From NCBI RefSeq assembly GCF_003318235.1, contig NZ_QOCG01000030.1, forward strand, positions 1 to 64,000: DNA of 64,000 nucleotides. Reading direction: 5' to 3'. The notes under the pieces were generated by a model. It did not search any database. It was not told the DNA's origin and saw nothing but the letters and a program-made list of their open reading frames with translations. Numbering within the stretch: position 1 is the first letter of the stretch; every line of letters starts with the position of its first letter. Of this stretch, positions 1-9,059 are shown piece after piece. The DNA comes from Loktanella sp. D2R18. GTDB lineage: Bacteria > Pseudomonadota > Alphaproteobacteria > Rhodobacterales > Rhodobacteraceae. The position numbers and the translations under genes are program-made.

Positions 1-312
1 CGAAATGGGGCTTTCGTCCGCGATGCGGTCATCGGGCTGAGAAATTGAACCAATCAGCCTTCGCAGACGCAGCTAAGGTTCGGTTTGAGCCCATTTTGCC
101 GATTTTCCGCAACGCGGCTAAAGTCTGCTTTCAGGAACTGGGAGTTTTGAGCTCAGTAAGTTTCCACACAGCCGACCTTGGTCATCCAGTAATCACGCTG
201 CAGCGCTCCCTTCTGCGGGGACACGTTGCAAACGTAAAATTAAGTAGATTCTGAAAATAACGCAGAGCCGACCGTTTCTTTGCTTTCATCTCTAGGTGCT
301 CGAAAAATGGCC
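1..312. other. Non-coding stretch with an imperfect tandem repeat
   Basis: No supported gene lies here, downstream of the amidase. Two imperfect copies of a unit of about 46 bp begin near 62 and 108. Both carry a segment of the form cgca-acgc-gctaa-gt-cgctt followed by purine-rich sequence. A short open frame crossing the copies shows the same peptide repeat, which is what a translated DNA repeat would give, so I do not call it a gene. The stretch looks like degraded intergenic repeat material. Confidence 0.5.
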
Positions 313-1704
313 TTAGTCGACCAAGCTGCGTTCAATAGTGTGGCAGTGGTTGAGCAGTTTCAAATCGTCAGAGTTCGCCATCGAAAACAGCACTCCGATC
401 GGCGTACCGTTTTTCGCGTGACCCGCAGGAATGCTGACACCCGGCATTCCCAGATAATTTCCCAACATCGTGTTGCGTAAAGCGAGCAAATTCGTCTGTA
501 TGAAATAGTCGTTATCAGCTTCAAGCGCGGCAATCGATGGTGCGGTGATCGCGACCGTTGGGAAGACCAAAATGTCTTGACCTAGATCAGCGGCAACAGC
601 GCGTTCAAGACGTGCACGGGCCCACTGCAGTTGGATGTAGTCCTGCGCGGAAAACTGTGTGGCGGTTCCGATGCGTTCGCGCACCCGTTGATCCATTTTG
701 TCGGCATCGGGGCCAGCCAGCAGGTCTTTGTGCAGTGTCGCGGCCTCTGCCACGGTGAGCGTGCCGTGCTTGGCGAACAGGGCGACTACGTCGTCAAAGA
801 TCGGGAACGCGCGGCGGGTGATGGCGTAGCCAGCGTTTTCAAGTTTCTCTAGCGCATGACTGAAACACGCGGCGACCTCAGGTTCCAACCCGTCCATGAC
901 CACGTTTGTTGGGACGACAAGGTCAGGTTTTTTGGTTGACCCTGTTGGGATTTCTTGCGGTGTCTGGCCCCGCAAAATGGCGTCGAATGTGACGATGTCT
1001 TCAACCGAATGCGCAAAACTGCCGACTGAATCCAGGCTTTCTGATAGCGGGAAAATGCCCGTCCTGTCATAATGGCGCTGGCTGGATTTGAAGCCAGTGA
1101 TCCCGCAGAATGATGCGGGGACGCGTACAGAACCCGCTGTGTCCGTGCCGATGGCCAGCGGCACGAGGGACGCGGCGACCGCAACCGCAGAGCCTGCTGA
1201 TGAGCCGCCCGGTGCCAAGGGGTCGTCGCCGGAGTGCGGGTTCACGGGGTTGCCAAAATGCGGGTTCAACCCAAGGCCGGAATAAGCAAATTCCGACAGG
1301 TTGGTTTTGCCGATGCAGATCAGCCCGGCCTTGGTGCAGTTTTCATAAATGACCGCGCCCCGCGCGGGTGGGGTTGCGTGTTCATAAACTGCACTTGCAG
1401 CCGTGGTGGGCGTGCCGGGGATATCAACCAAGTCTTTCCATGCGACGGGGATACCATCCCAATGGCTGAGCAGCTGACCAGCCTTGCGGCGCGCATCGCT
1501 TTCGCGGGCGGCGGCCAGCGCAGTCTCTTCAGTCAAGATGATGAATATCGCGTCGTCCCCTTGGGCCTTGATCGCGGCAAAGCAGGCTGTGACCAGCGCT
1601 TCGGATGTTAGGTCGCCAGCAGCAAGGCGGGCGGCCAGTGCTGTTGCAGTTACAGCAGTCAGGTCAGTAATCAATTCAGGCTCCGAGCAGGTTGAGGGGG
1701 TCAC
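313..1704 (-). CDS. Amidase, amidase-signature family (GatA-like)
   Basis: This 463-residue protein hydrolyses a C-N amide bond, probably in the cytoplasm. The Ser-cisSer-Lys triad is visible: Lys90 in AWKDLVDIPG, cis-Ser168 in the GGSSAGS motif and nucleophile Ser192 in the TDTAGSVRVPAS motif, with the spacing of GatA-type enzymes. Length is normal for the family. The start is GTG, and its GTGA overlaps the stop of the TRAP large permease gene, so the two are probably translationally coupled. No gatB or gatC is nearby, so a catabolic amidase acting on an imported amide is more likely than the tRNA amidotransferase subunit. The substrate cannot be read from the sequence. Confidence 0.9.
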   Translation of the reverse strand: MTPSTCSEPELITDLTAVTATALAARLAAGDLTSEALVTACFAAIKAQGDDAIFIILTEETALAAARESDARRKAGQLLSHWDGIPVAWKDLVDIPGTPTTAASAVYEHATPPARGAVIYENCTKAGLICIGKTNLSEFAYSGLGLNPHFGNPVNPHSGDDPLAPGGSSAGSAVAVAASLVPLAIGTDTAGSVRVPASFCGITGFKSSQRHYDRTGIFPLSESLDSVGSFAHSVEDIVTFDAILRGQTPQEIPTGSTKKPDLVVPTNVVMDGLEPEVAACFSHALEKLENAGYAITRRAFPIFDDVVALFAKHGTLTVAEAATLHKDLLAGPDADKMDQRVRERIGTATQFSAQDYIQLQWARARLERAVAADLGQDILVFPTVAITAPSIAALEADNDYFIQTNLLALRNTMLGNYLGMPGVSIPAGHAKNGTPIGVLFSMANSDDLKLLNHCHTIERSLVD

Positions 1705-2963
1705 ACGAACAGCGTGATGACCGTGGGAAAAAGGATCAGCAGGATCAGGACGATCAGATAGGCCCCGATGTAGGGCAGAGCACTTTTGGAGATGTCTTCC
1801 ATGCGCGACCCCGATAAGCGGGCTGCAATAAACAGGTTCAGCCCGACGGGTGGGGTAAAGTTGCCCACGGCCAGCGCGATGACGGTGAAAACGCCGAAAT
1901 AGATCGGGTCGATACCGACTGCGGTGATTAAGGTGCCCAGTGTAGGAACCAGCAACACAAGGGCTGCGACGTTGTCCAGAAACGTGCCCGCGATCAATAG
2001 CAGCACAAGAATCATCGCCATGATCAGCGTCGGATTTGAGCTGATATCAAGGATGGACGCTGCGACGGCCTGTGGCAGTTGTTCGGCGGTGATGATATAG
2101 GAAAACGCGTTCGCTGTGCCCATCAGATACATAACAATCGCGGAGCTGATGGCGGTGTTGATAAAGATCGGCCCGAGGGATTTGATCGTGATGGAGCGGT
2201 AGACGAACATGCCAACGATAAGCCCATAGAGGCAGGCGACAGCGGCGGATTCAGTTGGCGTAAAGATGCCGCCATAGATGCCACCAAGGATGATTGCGGG
2301 CATGATGAGGGCGAGGCTGCTTTCGGCGATGACCTTGCTTGCCTTTACATCGGGGTTCACAGGTTCACCCGCCAGCCCTTGGCGTTTTGCGAGTAGATAA
2401 TTCACCACGCCCAAGGCCAGCGCAATGACAATGCCCGGCAGGATTCCTGCGATAAACAAATCGCCAATCGAAACATCTGCGATCGTGCCATAAATTACCA
2501 TGGTCAAGCTGGGCGGAATGATGAGGCCGAGCGCGCCTGATGACGCAACCACAGCACCCGCAAATGCAGGTGCGTAACCGCGATTGACCATGGACGGGAT
2601 CAGGATTGACCCGATAGCGGAGGTCGTCGCAGGCGCAGAGCCGGAGATGGCACCAAAGAACGCAGACGCGCCCGTCGACATTTGCGCAAGCCCGCCGGGA
2701 TAGCGGCCAAGGGCGAGACCTGCCAGTTTGACCAGCCGTTCGGAAATTTGCGCGGCGGCCATGATGTTGCCTGCCAGCAAGAACAGGGGGATGGCAAGGA
2801 AGGGGAATGAATTCAGTCCGTTAAACAGCTTTTGCGGCACGATGATCAATGGGATCGGGCTGGCGAAATACAAGGCCGCTACGGACGCGATGCCAAGTGA
2901 GAATGCGACAGGTACGCCGAGAAGCAGCAGACCGAACAGGGCGATAAAGAGAATCTCAGTCAT
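1701..2963 (-). CDS. dctM: TRAP transporter large permease (DctM family)
   Basis: This 420-residue, highly hydrophobic inner-membrane protein has about a dozen predicted membrane segments and is the large transport subunit of a tripartite ATP-independent periplasmic transporter. The glycine- and proline-rich stretch with IPPSLTMVIYG and the repeat-like later stretch with NFTPPVGLNLF are typical of the family. Its start overlaps the end of the small permease gene by 8 nt, and its stop overlaps the amidase start. The order dctP-dctQ-dctM-amidase indicates one operon. The solute is unknown, though the linked amidase suggests an amide. Confidence 0.95.
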   Translation of the reverse strand: MTEILFIALFGLLLLGVPVAFSLGIASVAALYFASPIPLIIVPQKLFNGLNSFPFLAIPLFLLAGNIMAAAQISERLVKLAGLALGRYPGGLAQMSTGASAFFGAISGSAPATTSAIGSILIPSMVNRGYAPAFAGAVVASSGALGLIIPPSLTMVIYGTIADVSIGDLFIAGILPGIVIALALGVVNYLLAKRQGLAGEPVNPDVKASKVIAESSLALIMPAIILGGIYGGIFTPTESAAVACLYGLIVGMFVYRSITIKSLGPIFINTAISSAIVMYLMGTANAFSYIITAEQLPQAVAASILDISSNPTLIMAMILVLLLIAGTFLDNVAALVLLVPTLGTLITAVGIDPIYFGVFTVIALAVGNFTPPVGLNLFIAARLSGSRMEDISKSALPYIGAYLIVLILLILFPTVITLFV

Positions 2964-3429
2964 GGCGTTTGGCCTTTAAGAACTGGCACATTTGCTGTTC
3001 TGCGAGAAAGACCAACGCGAGGATTGAGCCGACAGGAATGGCCATCGTGATGTAGCCGACCGGTATTTTGGCGGCAGGCGAAGACTGGCGCATGGCGCGT
3101 ATGGCAAGGTCGTAGCCCTCAGTTGCGATGAGGCACAAAAAGCCCGCGAGGAGGACAAAAATCATGATATCTGCCAGCCGTCCAACGGACACTGGTAACT
3201 TGTTTTTCAGGATATCCATCGCGATGTGGCTGTTGGAGCGGAATGCCACGGCAGCCCCTAAAAACACCGACCAGATCATTGCGTAGATCGACAGTTCACT
3301 GGCCGCCGCGAGAGAAAAATTGAATATGAAACGGCTGGCCACCTGAGCAGTGACCAAGGCGAACACCGAGAACAAACACAATCCGGCGACGATACGGACG
3401 ACAGTTTCCAACAGATCAAACAGTTTCAT
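2956..3429 (-). CDS. dctQ: TRAP transporter small permease (DctQ family)
   Basis: This 157-residue protein has four predicted membrane helices, as expected for the small membrane subunit of a TRAP transporter. I chose the ATG at 3429 (MKLFDLLETV) because a GGAGG ribosome-binding site lies just upstream; a longer frame begins at 3459 without one. It sits between dctP and dctM and overlaps dctM by 8 nt. The conserved tryptophan-containing segment in helix two (IYAMIWSVFLGAAVAF) fits the family. Confidence 0.92.
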   Translation of the reverse strand: MKLFDLLETVVRIVAGLCLFSVFALVTAQVASRFIFNFSLAAASELSIYAMIWSVFLGAAVAFRSNSHIAMDILKNKLPVSVGRLADIMIFVLLAGFLCLIATEGYDLAIRAMRQSSPAAKIPVGYITMAIPVGSILALVFLAEQQMCQFLKAKRHD

Positions 3430-3479
3430 GGGTAGCCTCCGTTCGGCCCGCAGACACATCGCCTGCGGGCCGGTTTGGG

Positions 3480-4457
3480 TTAGTCGGCAAGTTGTGTTTG
3501 AATTTCTTCAATTATGCCAGCGTCGAGCGTTTGCTTAAACATCTCAATCACAGGTGCCGTTGCTTCGCGGAATGGTGCTGCGTCAACGTCGTTGATCTGG
3601 TTGCCAAGTTCAGCCAGTTCAGCCCATTGCGCGTCTTCCAGATCGTTCACCATCTGCAAATGCACGCCGGCCATTTCAGTGGCAGCCGTCAGAATGATTT
3701 CACGATGCTCTTCAGACAGGGACTCCAACAGGGCTTCGTTCATGATCAGCGGTGAGCCGAGGTAGATGTGGGCTGTGCGCGATGTGTATGCCTGAACTTC
3801 ATAGAACTTCTGCGTCAGGATGTGGGCTGGCGGGTTTTCCTGTGCGTCGGCGGTGCCGAGCTGCAGCGCGGAATACAATTCACCAAAGGAAATCACGACA
3901 GGGTTTGCACCCATGGCTTTGAAGGTTTCAACGAAAACCTCGCCTTCTGGAACACGGATCTTCACGCCTTCAAGCTGGGATGGGCCGGTGATGGGTTGCA
4001 CGTTGTTGGTGATGTTGCGCAAGCCGCCCATCCACCAACCGATGACAACAGCGCCTGTGCCGTCCATCTTTGCCTCAAGCTGATCACCGACGGGGCCCTC
4101 AAGCACTTCGTGTACGTCATCCAGCGACGAGAACAGGAATGGCAGGTTCAGAATACCCATGTCCGGCACCCAGTTGGACAGCACGGTGTCCGACACAAGG
4201 AAGATGTCTTGCGTGCCCAACATGGTGCCTTCGACGGCTTCAAGCTGTTTGCCCAACTGGTCAGCCGGGTAGACGTCGATTTGGATTTCACCATCTGAGC
4301 GCTCACTGACCGTTTCGGCGAACAGTTCGGAAATGGTTTGGTAGTGGTGGGTCGGCGCGCCAGTGTGGCCAAGACGCAAGGTGACGTCTTGGGCGTTCGC
4401 GGCGCTGGCGAGCAGAGTCGACGCGGCGAGGATGGAAGCGGTTGAAAATAGTTTCAT
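3480..4457 (-). CDS. dctP: TRAP transporter periplasmic solute-binding protein (DctP family)
   Basis: This 325-residue secreted protein captures substrate in the periplasm and delivers it to the DctQM permease. A Sec signal peptide spans about residues 1-22, with cleavage after ASAANA. The mature part carries DctP features: RLGHTGAPTHH near the N terminus, the substrate-arginine region GVKIRVPEG, and the AQENP segment. The ATG at 4457 was chosen because it starts the signal peptide and follows AAAGGA; a longer frame from 4490 would spoil the signal. It is the first gene of the operon and diverges from the LysR gene. Confidence 0.95.
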   Translation of the reverse strand: MKLFSTASILAASTLLASAANAQDVTLRLGHTGAPTHHYQTISELFAETVSERSDGEIQIDVYPADQLGKQLEAVEGTMLGTQDIFLVSDTVLSNWVPDMGILNLPFLFSSLDDVHEVLEGPVGDQLEAKMDGTGAVVIGWWMGGLRNITNNVQPITGPSQLEGVKIRVPEGEVFVETFKAMGANPVVISFGELYSALQLGTADAQENPPAHILTQKFYEVQAYTSRTAHIYLGSPLIMNEALLESLSEEHREIILTAATEMAGVHLQMVNDLEDAQWAELAELGNQINDVDAAPFREATAPVIEMFKQTLDAGIIEEIQTQLAD

Positions 4458-4653
4458 AAGGGTTTCCTTTGTTGGACAGGATGAAAACAAGCAGTGTTTT
4501 TCTTTTTATAAGGCAGGCACATTCGGGTCAGTCGCCCCGAATGCGCCAAACAAACAAGAGCATGACGGTTGCAGGTCAAGCGCCCCCTGGATCGTTTTAC
4601 CAACTATGGCATTGCAAATTTTGAAGAAGGTAGCATTAACTTGCGACGCAGGT

Positions 4654-4670
4654 GTTGCCAAATCGGCAAC
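4654..4670. promoter_or_regulatory. Candidate LysR operator (T-N11-A inverted repeat)
   Basis: GTTGCC-aaatc-GGCAAC is a perfect 6-bp inverted repeat with 5-bp spacer. It contains the T-N11-A core (T4656 to A4668) typical of LysR-type regulators. It lies in the 264-bp divergent region between dctP and the LysR gene, about 50 bp before the latter. Binding is inferred. Confidence 0.6.
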
Positions 4671-4721
4671 GGATGTCATCGAAATTTGGGTGATATTTGT
4701 GCGAAAAAACAGGGCGACGCT

Positions 4722-5681
4722 ATGAATTTAAACGGTTTGAAATATTTCTTGGAAGTCGCGAAGTGCAAATCAATCCGGCGTGCATCTGAACGCCAACATG
4801 TAGCGGCGTCTGCCATCAGCCGTCAGATTTCCGCGTTAGAACATGAACTAGATTGCGTGCTTCTGGATCGCAGATCTGACGGGGTGAGGCTGACCGAAGC
4901 GGGTGAGCGGTTGTGGGCGCATGGGTTAAAGATCGAGGCGCAGTTGCAGTTGGTGCAGTCGGATATCGACGATCTACGCGCCCTGCACCGCGGCGCGATC
5001 CGCATTACGACCGTTGAGGGGATTACGGAAAATTTCTTGCCGGACATTTTGACGGAATTTAATGACCTGTACCCTGATGTGACATTTGAAATTACGGTGG
5101 CCAGCCGCGATGAAACGGTGGACGCCCTTGATCGCTACGAGGCGGATATCGGGTTCGTGTACGATTTCTCGAACCACCATGCGATAGAAACAACGGCCCA
5201 TTGTCACCAACCGCTGATGGCGTTTGTGCCGCCGGATCACCCACTCAGCGATGGGCGTGAGATTGAACTGGCGGAACTTTTGACCTACGCCCACGTTTTG
5301 CCGGACGACAGTTTCGGCATTTCCCAGCTGATCAAACGCGTGGCGAAAAAGGAAAAGGTTGCGGTGTTACCTTGCGTACGCAGCAACCTATTAAATTTTT
5401 TACGCAATTACGCGCTGCGCAATCAGGCCATTATGTTTGTGCCGCTTCAGGGGGTGTATAGTGAGGTGAGCAACGGCACCATCGTGCCGGTCAATCTAAA
5501 CTGTGCGGCGCTGGCCCATCGCCGCCTGTCTATTGCGCGGCGTCGGCAGCGGGCCTTGTCCCCGGCAACGGAGCTATTTGCCACGTTTGCCGAGGGTCGT
5601 TTTTCGCATTGGGAGGCCTTGGATGCGCAGGCGCTTTTGGCGGCCCAGCAAAAATGGTGGACCCAGCCGCCGTCATTCTGA
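4722..5681 (+). CDS. LysR-family transcriptional regulator
   Basis: This 319-residue DNA-binding regulator has an N-terminal winged helix-turn-helix (about residues 1-60, with LKYFLEVAKCKSIRRAS and AISRQISALE), followed by an effector-binding domain with the usual periplasmic-binding-protein-like fold. I chose the ATG at 4722, which opens the canonical domain, over an in-frame start at 4569. It is divergent from the TRAP-amidase operon, so it probably controls that operon and itself through the inverted repeat at 4654-4670. Its 3' end overlaps the convergent RidA gene by 9 nt. Confidence 0.93.
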   Translation: MNLNGLKYFLEVAKCKSIRRASERQHVAASAISRQISALEHELDCVLLDRRSDGVRLTEAGERLWAHGLKIEAQLQLVQSDIDDLRALHRGAIRITTVEGITENFLPDILTEFNDLYPDVTFEITVASRDETVDALDRYEADIGFVYDFSNHHAIETTAHCHQPLMAFVPPDHPLSDGREIELAELLTYAHVLPDDSFGISQLIKRVAKKEKVAVLPCVRSNLLNFLRNYALRNQAIMFVPLQGVYSEVSNGTIVPVNLNCAALAHRRLSIARRRQRALSPATELFATFAEGRFSHWEALDAQALLAAQQKWWTQPPSF

Positions 5682-6170
5682 TTTGAGTAGAACCGTCATT
5701 TCGGCCTCGACCGGTGCATCCAAGCCAAGCTCGTTCTGGAACAAGGCCGCGCGCGCATGCTTTCCACGTTCTGGCCCAAGCAGTTCGACATAAAGGTCGG
5801 ATGCGCCATTCATCACCAGATGTGCTTCGGTAAAGCCGGGCGCAGAATTAACGTAGCCGACCATTTTGACAATACGTTCTATACGGTCCAAATCGCCGAT
5901 GACCATCTTCATCAGGGCCAAATGGTTTAACGCCATCAACTTAGCGGATTCATAACCTTCGGCAATGCTCAGCTCTCCGCCGAGCTTGCCTTTGATGGGC
6001 ATGATGTCTTTGTCGTTTTCATCACGGATCGTGCCCAAGGTGCCAGAGACATACAGCATGTTTCCAACCTTAACCGCAGGCAGGTAGTTCCCGATGGGGC
6101 GCGGGGGTGGCGGCAATTGCAGTCCAAGCGCTTCCAGTTTCTGTTCGATAACGCCCTTGGTCTCTGTCAT
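5673..6170 (-). CDS. RidA family protein (reactive imine/enamine deaminase)
   Basis: This 165-residue member of the YjgF/YER057c/UK114 family is slightly longer than the 128-residue archetype and resembles the longer RidA-like subgroup. It starts with a helical extension and a proline-rich PPPPRPIGNYLP segment, followed by the core LYVSGTLG. Archetypal RidA hydrolyses reactive enamines/imines; subgroup members often act in nitrogen-compound catabolism. The ATG at 6170 is supported by AGAGGA six bases upstream. Its position beside a LysR/TRAP/amidase locus fits nitrogen catabolism, but it is convergent with the LysR gene and so is not in that operon. Confidence 0.88.
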   Translation of the reverse strand: MTETKGVIEQKLEALGLQLPPPPRPIGNYLPAVKVGNMLYVSGTLGTIRDENDKDIMPIKGKLGGELSIAEGYESAKLMALNHLALMKMVIGDLDRIERIVKMVGYVNSAPGFTEAHLVMNGASDLYVELLGPERGKHARAALFQNELGLDAPVEAEMTVLLKSE

Positions 6171-6751
6171 GATCATTCCTCTTTCTGGGTATGAACCTAT
6201 CATTAGTTTTCGGGCGTCGGCGCGGGAAGAACGCATCAGGTAGGGGAGCTTTGCCGAAACGGCAACAGCGTGGTTACGGGTTCAAAATAGTGAACAAAGA
6301 CCAGGTCGCGAAGGCCGAGACCAAGGATGCTCAGTCTTAAGCAAGACAAATTGCGGTCTCAGACGGTGTCCGTTTTTATACAGCCCGACCGAACGCAGTG
6401 CTGTTGAAGAGAATGGCGCCTTTCCCAACCCATCCTACTTTTTTGCCGCATCAGAAGCCTGTAGAAAGCGGCCATTGGTTGAGAACGCTCCAAGGCCCGA
6501 AAAGTCCCGCATGGCGGAATTTGACTCAGCAACAACCAAGGTCGGCTTTGGGCAAGAAACGCGTGACGTTTCGTCCCGTATTCGAAAACCCCCGCCCGAT
6601 ATTTTATTGCGCATTCCCTAGCGTCATCTTCGCTTACCTTTCGTCAGCTTCAAAATGACGCCACGTTCCGTTTACGTTAACGTCACCTTTGCTTGTAAGG
6701 TAGGCCTCATATCCGCAGGTGCATGGCAGACCATGTAACTAAGGAACGAGT
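6171..6751. other. Non-coding region upstream of the MerR gene
   Basis: I see no convincing gene in these 580 bp. Contents noted: a GTTCA-N6-TGAAC inverted repeat at 6280-6295; a 7-bp inverted repeat GCGTCAT/ATGACGC at 6621-6627 and 6655-6661; and the probable MerR operator at 6671-6685. The stretch from about 6400 to 6600 looks like degraded intergenic repeat sequence. Confidence 0.5.
6671..6685. promoter_or_regulatory. Candidate MerR (LiuR-like) operator
   Basis: TTTACGTTAACGTCA contains the perfect 10-bp palindrome ACGTTAACGT (6674-6683) and lies 67 bp upstream of the MerR start. It resembles, from memory, the sites reported for LiuR-type MerR regulators of branched-chain amino acid and fatty-acid degradation. 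Autoregulation and control of the downstream beta-oxidation genes are inferred. Confidence 0.6.
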
Positions 6752-7156
6752 ATGATGACGACCGAAATGATGAACATCCGCGAAATGTGCGACGCCTTTG
6801 ATGTAACCCCGCGTACGCTACGTTTCTACGAATCTAAGGAACTTTTGTTCCCAACCCGCGAGGGCCAAAAACGGCTTTTCTCGAAACGAGACCGCGCGCG
6901 GTTGAAATTGATTCTACGCGGCAAACGCTTTGGTTTCAGCCTAGAAGAAATCCGCCAGCTGCTAGACCTTTACCACATGGACGACGGCCAAGAGGCGCAG
7001 CTTTCAAAAACCTATGTCACCGCTGAACGTCACCTTGCCGATATGGAGGCGCAACGCGCCGAATTGGACGAGGCGATTTCAGAATTGAAAGAACAAATGG
7101 CCTGGGGGGCTGCTAAGCTTGCCGAACTTGGCCATCGCAAACACGACGCGGCCTAA
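6752..7156 (+). CDS. MerR-family regulator of the beta-oxidation operon (LiuR-like)
   Basis: This 134-residue regulator has an N-terminal MerR winged helix (residues about 8-75, with [18 protein letters not shown] and the [15 protein letters not shown] hinge) and a C-terminal dimerisation coiled coil rich in Glu, Lys and Ala. It lacks the cysteine arrangement of metal-sensing MerR proteins, which fits the acyl-CoA-related LiuR type. The start follows an AAGGA site by six bases. It lies 37 bp before the acyl-CoA dehydrogenase gene on the same strand and a palindromic operator lies upstream, so it probably represses itself and the operon. Confidence 0.88.
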   Translation: MMTTEMMNIREMCDAFDVTPRTLRFYESKELLFPTREGQKRLFSKRDRARLKLILRGKRFGFSLEEIRQLLDLYHMDDGQEAQLSKTYVTAERHLADMEAQRAELDEAISELKEQMAWGAAKLAELGHRKHDAA

Positions 7157-7193
7157 ACAGCCACGCATCACGCCTTTAGGGAGAGAGACGACA

Positions 7194-8972
7194 ATGCCAA
7201 TTTACAACGCACCGACCAAAGACCAACAGTTTGTCCTGCATGATCTGCTGAAAGTCAGCGAACAAGATATTCCGGGCTACGAAGACTTGGATCGCGATTT
7301 TACAGGTGCTGTACTTGAAGAATCTGGCAAGGTCGCCACGGCTGTTTTGCACCCGCTGAATGTGGCCGGTGACAAAGAGGGCTGTGTACTTGAAAATGGC
7401 GTTGTGCGCACCCCGACCGGCTTTAAGGCCGCGTTTGAACAGATGAAAGAAGGCGGCTGGACCGCGATGGATTGCGATCCTGACTACGGTGGTCAAGGCC
7501 TGCCCTACGTCATGAACTGCGCCGCGCAAGAACCGTTTGTATCCGCCAACATGGCATTCAACATGTATCAGGGCCTGACCCACGGTGCCTATTCCGCGAT
7601 CCACGCGCATGGTACTGATGCGCAGAAACAAAAGTTCCTGCCAAAAATGGTATCGTGCGAATGGACCGGCACGATGAACCTGACCGAACCGCATTGCGGC
7701 ACCGATCTGGGCTTAATGCGCACCAAAGCCGCCCCGCAAGCGGACGGTAGCTATAAGATTTCCGGCCAAAAGATTTTCATCTCAGCTGGCGATCACGACA
7801 TGGCGGATAACATCATTCACCTTGTCCTTGCCAAAATCGAAGGCGGACCCGAAGGCATCAAGGGCGTGTCCTTGTTTATCGTCCCCAAAGTGATGGTGAA
7901 TGACGATGGAAGCCTTGGCGAAGGCAATGCTGTGTCTGTTGGCTCGCTCGAAGAAAAGATGGGCATCCACGGCAATTCCACCTGCGTGATGAACTATGAC
8001 GGCGCGACGGGTTACCTGTTGGGGACGGAACACAAAGGCATGCGCGCCATGTTCACAATGATGAACGAAGCCCGCATCGGCGTCGGCCTGCAAGGTTATG
8101 CCCAAGCAGAAAGCGCTTATCAAAACGCAGTGGCCTATGCCAATGACCGCCTACAAGGGCGCGCCGTAACGGGTGCGGAAAACCCAGACGGCCCGGCCGA
8201 TCCGCTGATGGTGCACCCTGACATTCGTCGCAATCTCATGGATCAAAAATCATTCGTCGAAGGCGCACGCGCATTCACGCTGTGGGGGTCGAACCTGATC
8301 GACCGCGCGCACCGCAATGGCGATAAAGACGCTGATGGGCTGATCTCATTGCTGACACCTGTGATCAAAGGTTTCCAAACTGACAAAGGGTTCGAATACG
8401 CGATTGCCGCGCAGCAGGTTTACGGCGGTCACGGCTATATCGAAGAATGGGGCATGTCCCAATACGCCCGCGACGCGCGTATCGCGATGATCTACGAAGG
8501 GGCCAACGGCGTGCAAGCGCTTGATCTTGTTGGTCGCAAACTGGCCCAAGACGGCGGCAAACATGTCCTGGCCTTCTTTGAGATGATCAAAACCTTTATC
8601 AAAGAAAACGACGGGAATGAAGCACTGAAGGCCGATTTTCTTGATCCGCTGAAAGCCGCCAGCAAAGACCTGCAAGCGGCGGGCATGTATTTCATGCAAA
8701 ACGGGATGAAAAACCCGAACCATGCGCTCGCTGGGTCATACGATTTCATGCACATGCTAGGGCATGTTTGCTTTGGCTTGATGTGGGCGAAAATGGCCAA
8801 GGCCGCGATGGAAGCATTGGAAGGCGGCGCATCTGACACCGCATTCTATGAAACCAAAATCGCGACGGGTCGTTACTATATGGCGCGCCAATTGCCAGCC
8901 ACAACCATGCATCTTGCCCGGATCAACACCGGGGCAGATACGGTCATGGCGCTGGATGCTGCAAACTTCTAA
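7194..8972 (+). CDS. Acyl-CoA dehydrogenase (FadE/DmdC-type, about 590 residues)
   Basis: This 592-residue FAD enzyme oxidises acyl-CoA to trans-2-enoyl-CoA. It has an N-terminal helical domain, a middle beta domain ([15 protein letters not shown]), a C-terminal helical domain and the extra C-terminal extension found in the longer enzymes. The catalytic glutamate is in [15 protein letters not shown] chose the ATG at 7194 ([11 protein letters not shown]), after GGGAGAGAG; a longer frame overlaps the MerR gene. Roseobacters carry several such paralogues, including DmdC (3-methylmercaptopropionyl-CoA dehydrogenase). With fadA and fadB in the same operon and no dmdD beside it, a fatty acyl-CoA substrate is more likely. 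Confidence 0.9.
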   Translation: MPIYNAPTKDQQFVLHDLLKVSEQDIPGYEDLDRDFTGAVLEESGKVATAVLHPLNVAGDKEGCVLENGVVRTPTGFKAAFEQMKEGGWTAMDCDPDYGGQGLPYVMNCAAQEPFVSANMAFNMYQGLTHGAYSAIHAHGTDAQKQKFLPKMVSCEWTGTMNLTEPHCGTDLGLMRTKAAPQADGSYKISGQKIFISAGDHDMADNIIHLVLAKIEGGPEGIKGVSLFIVPKVMVNDDGSLGEGNAVSVGSLEEKMGIHGNSTCVMNYDGATGYLLGTEHKGMRAMFTMMNEARIGVGLQGYAQAESAYQNAVAYANDRLQGRAVTGAENPDGPADPLMVHPDIRRNLMDQKSFVEGARAFTLWGSNLIDRAHRNGDKDADGLISLLTPVIKGFQTDKGFEYAIAAQQVYGGHGYIEEWGMSQYARDARIAMIYEGANGVQALDLVGRKLAQDGGKHVLAFFEMIKTFIKENDGNEALKADFLDPLKAASKDLQAAGMYFMQNGMKNPNHALAGSYDFMHMLGHVCFGLMWAKMAKAAMEALEGGASDTAFYETKIATGRYYMARQLPATTMHLARINTGADTVMALDAANF

Positions 8973-8979
8973 GGTCATA

Positions 8980-9007
8980 GGGGGTGCCGCGATTTTGCGG
9001 CGCCCCC
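8980..9007 (+). other. Strong hairpin between acyl-CoA dehydrogenase and GST genes
   Basis: GGGGGTGCCGC and GCGGCGCCCCC pair over 11 positions (one T-G wobble) around the loop GATTTT, starting 8 bp after the stop codon. No T-run follows, so partial termination or mRNA 3'-end protection is more likely than a full terminator. Confidence 0.6.
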
Positions 9008-9059
9008 ATCCGATGATCCCCATGGGGTATCGGGCACAAAAGGTTTGGAGGCCTGCACT

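Noticed and set aside
45-254. 69-codon plus-strand frame
   Set aside because: It spans the tandem DNA repeat and only mirrors it (AAKVRF/AAKVCF); no ribosome-binding site and no family resemblance.
313-1704. Calling the amidase GatA
   Set aside because: No gatB/gatC nearby and it is translationally coupled to a TRAP transporter, which suggests a catabolic amidase.
6280-6295. GTTCA-N6-TGAAC as a fourth TetR site
   Set aside because: The half-sites face the opposite way and the spacing differs from the GTGAAC-N3-GTTCAC sites at 59953-60652.
7194-8972. Calling the acyl-CoA dehydrogenase DmdC
   Set aside because: Length and family fit, but no dmdD-like hydratase is adjacent and fadA/fadB are; the family has many paralogues in roseobacters.
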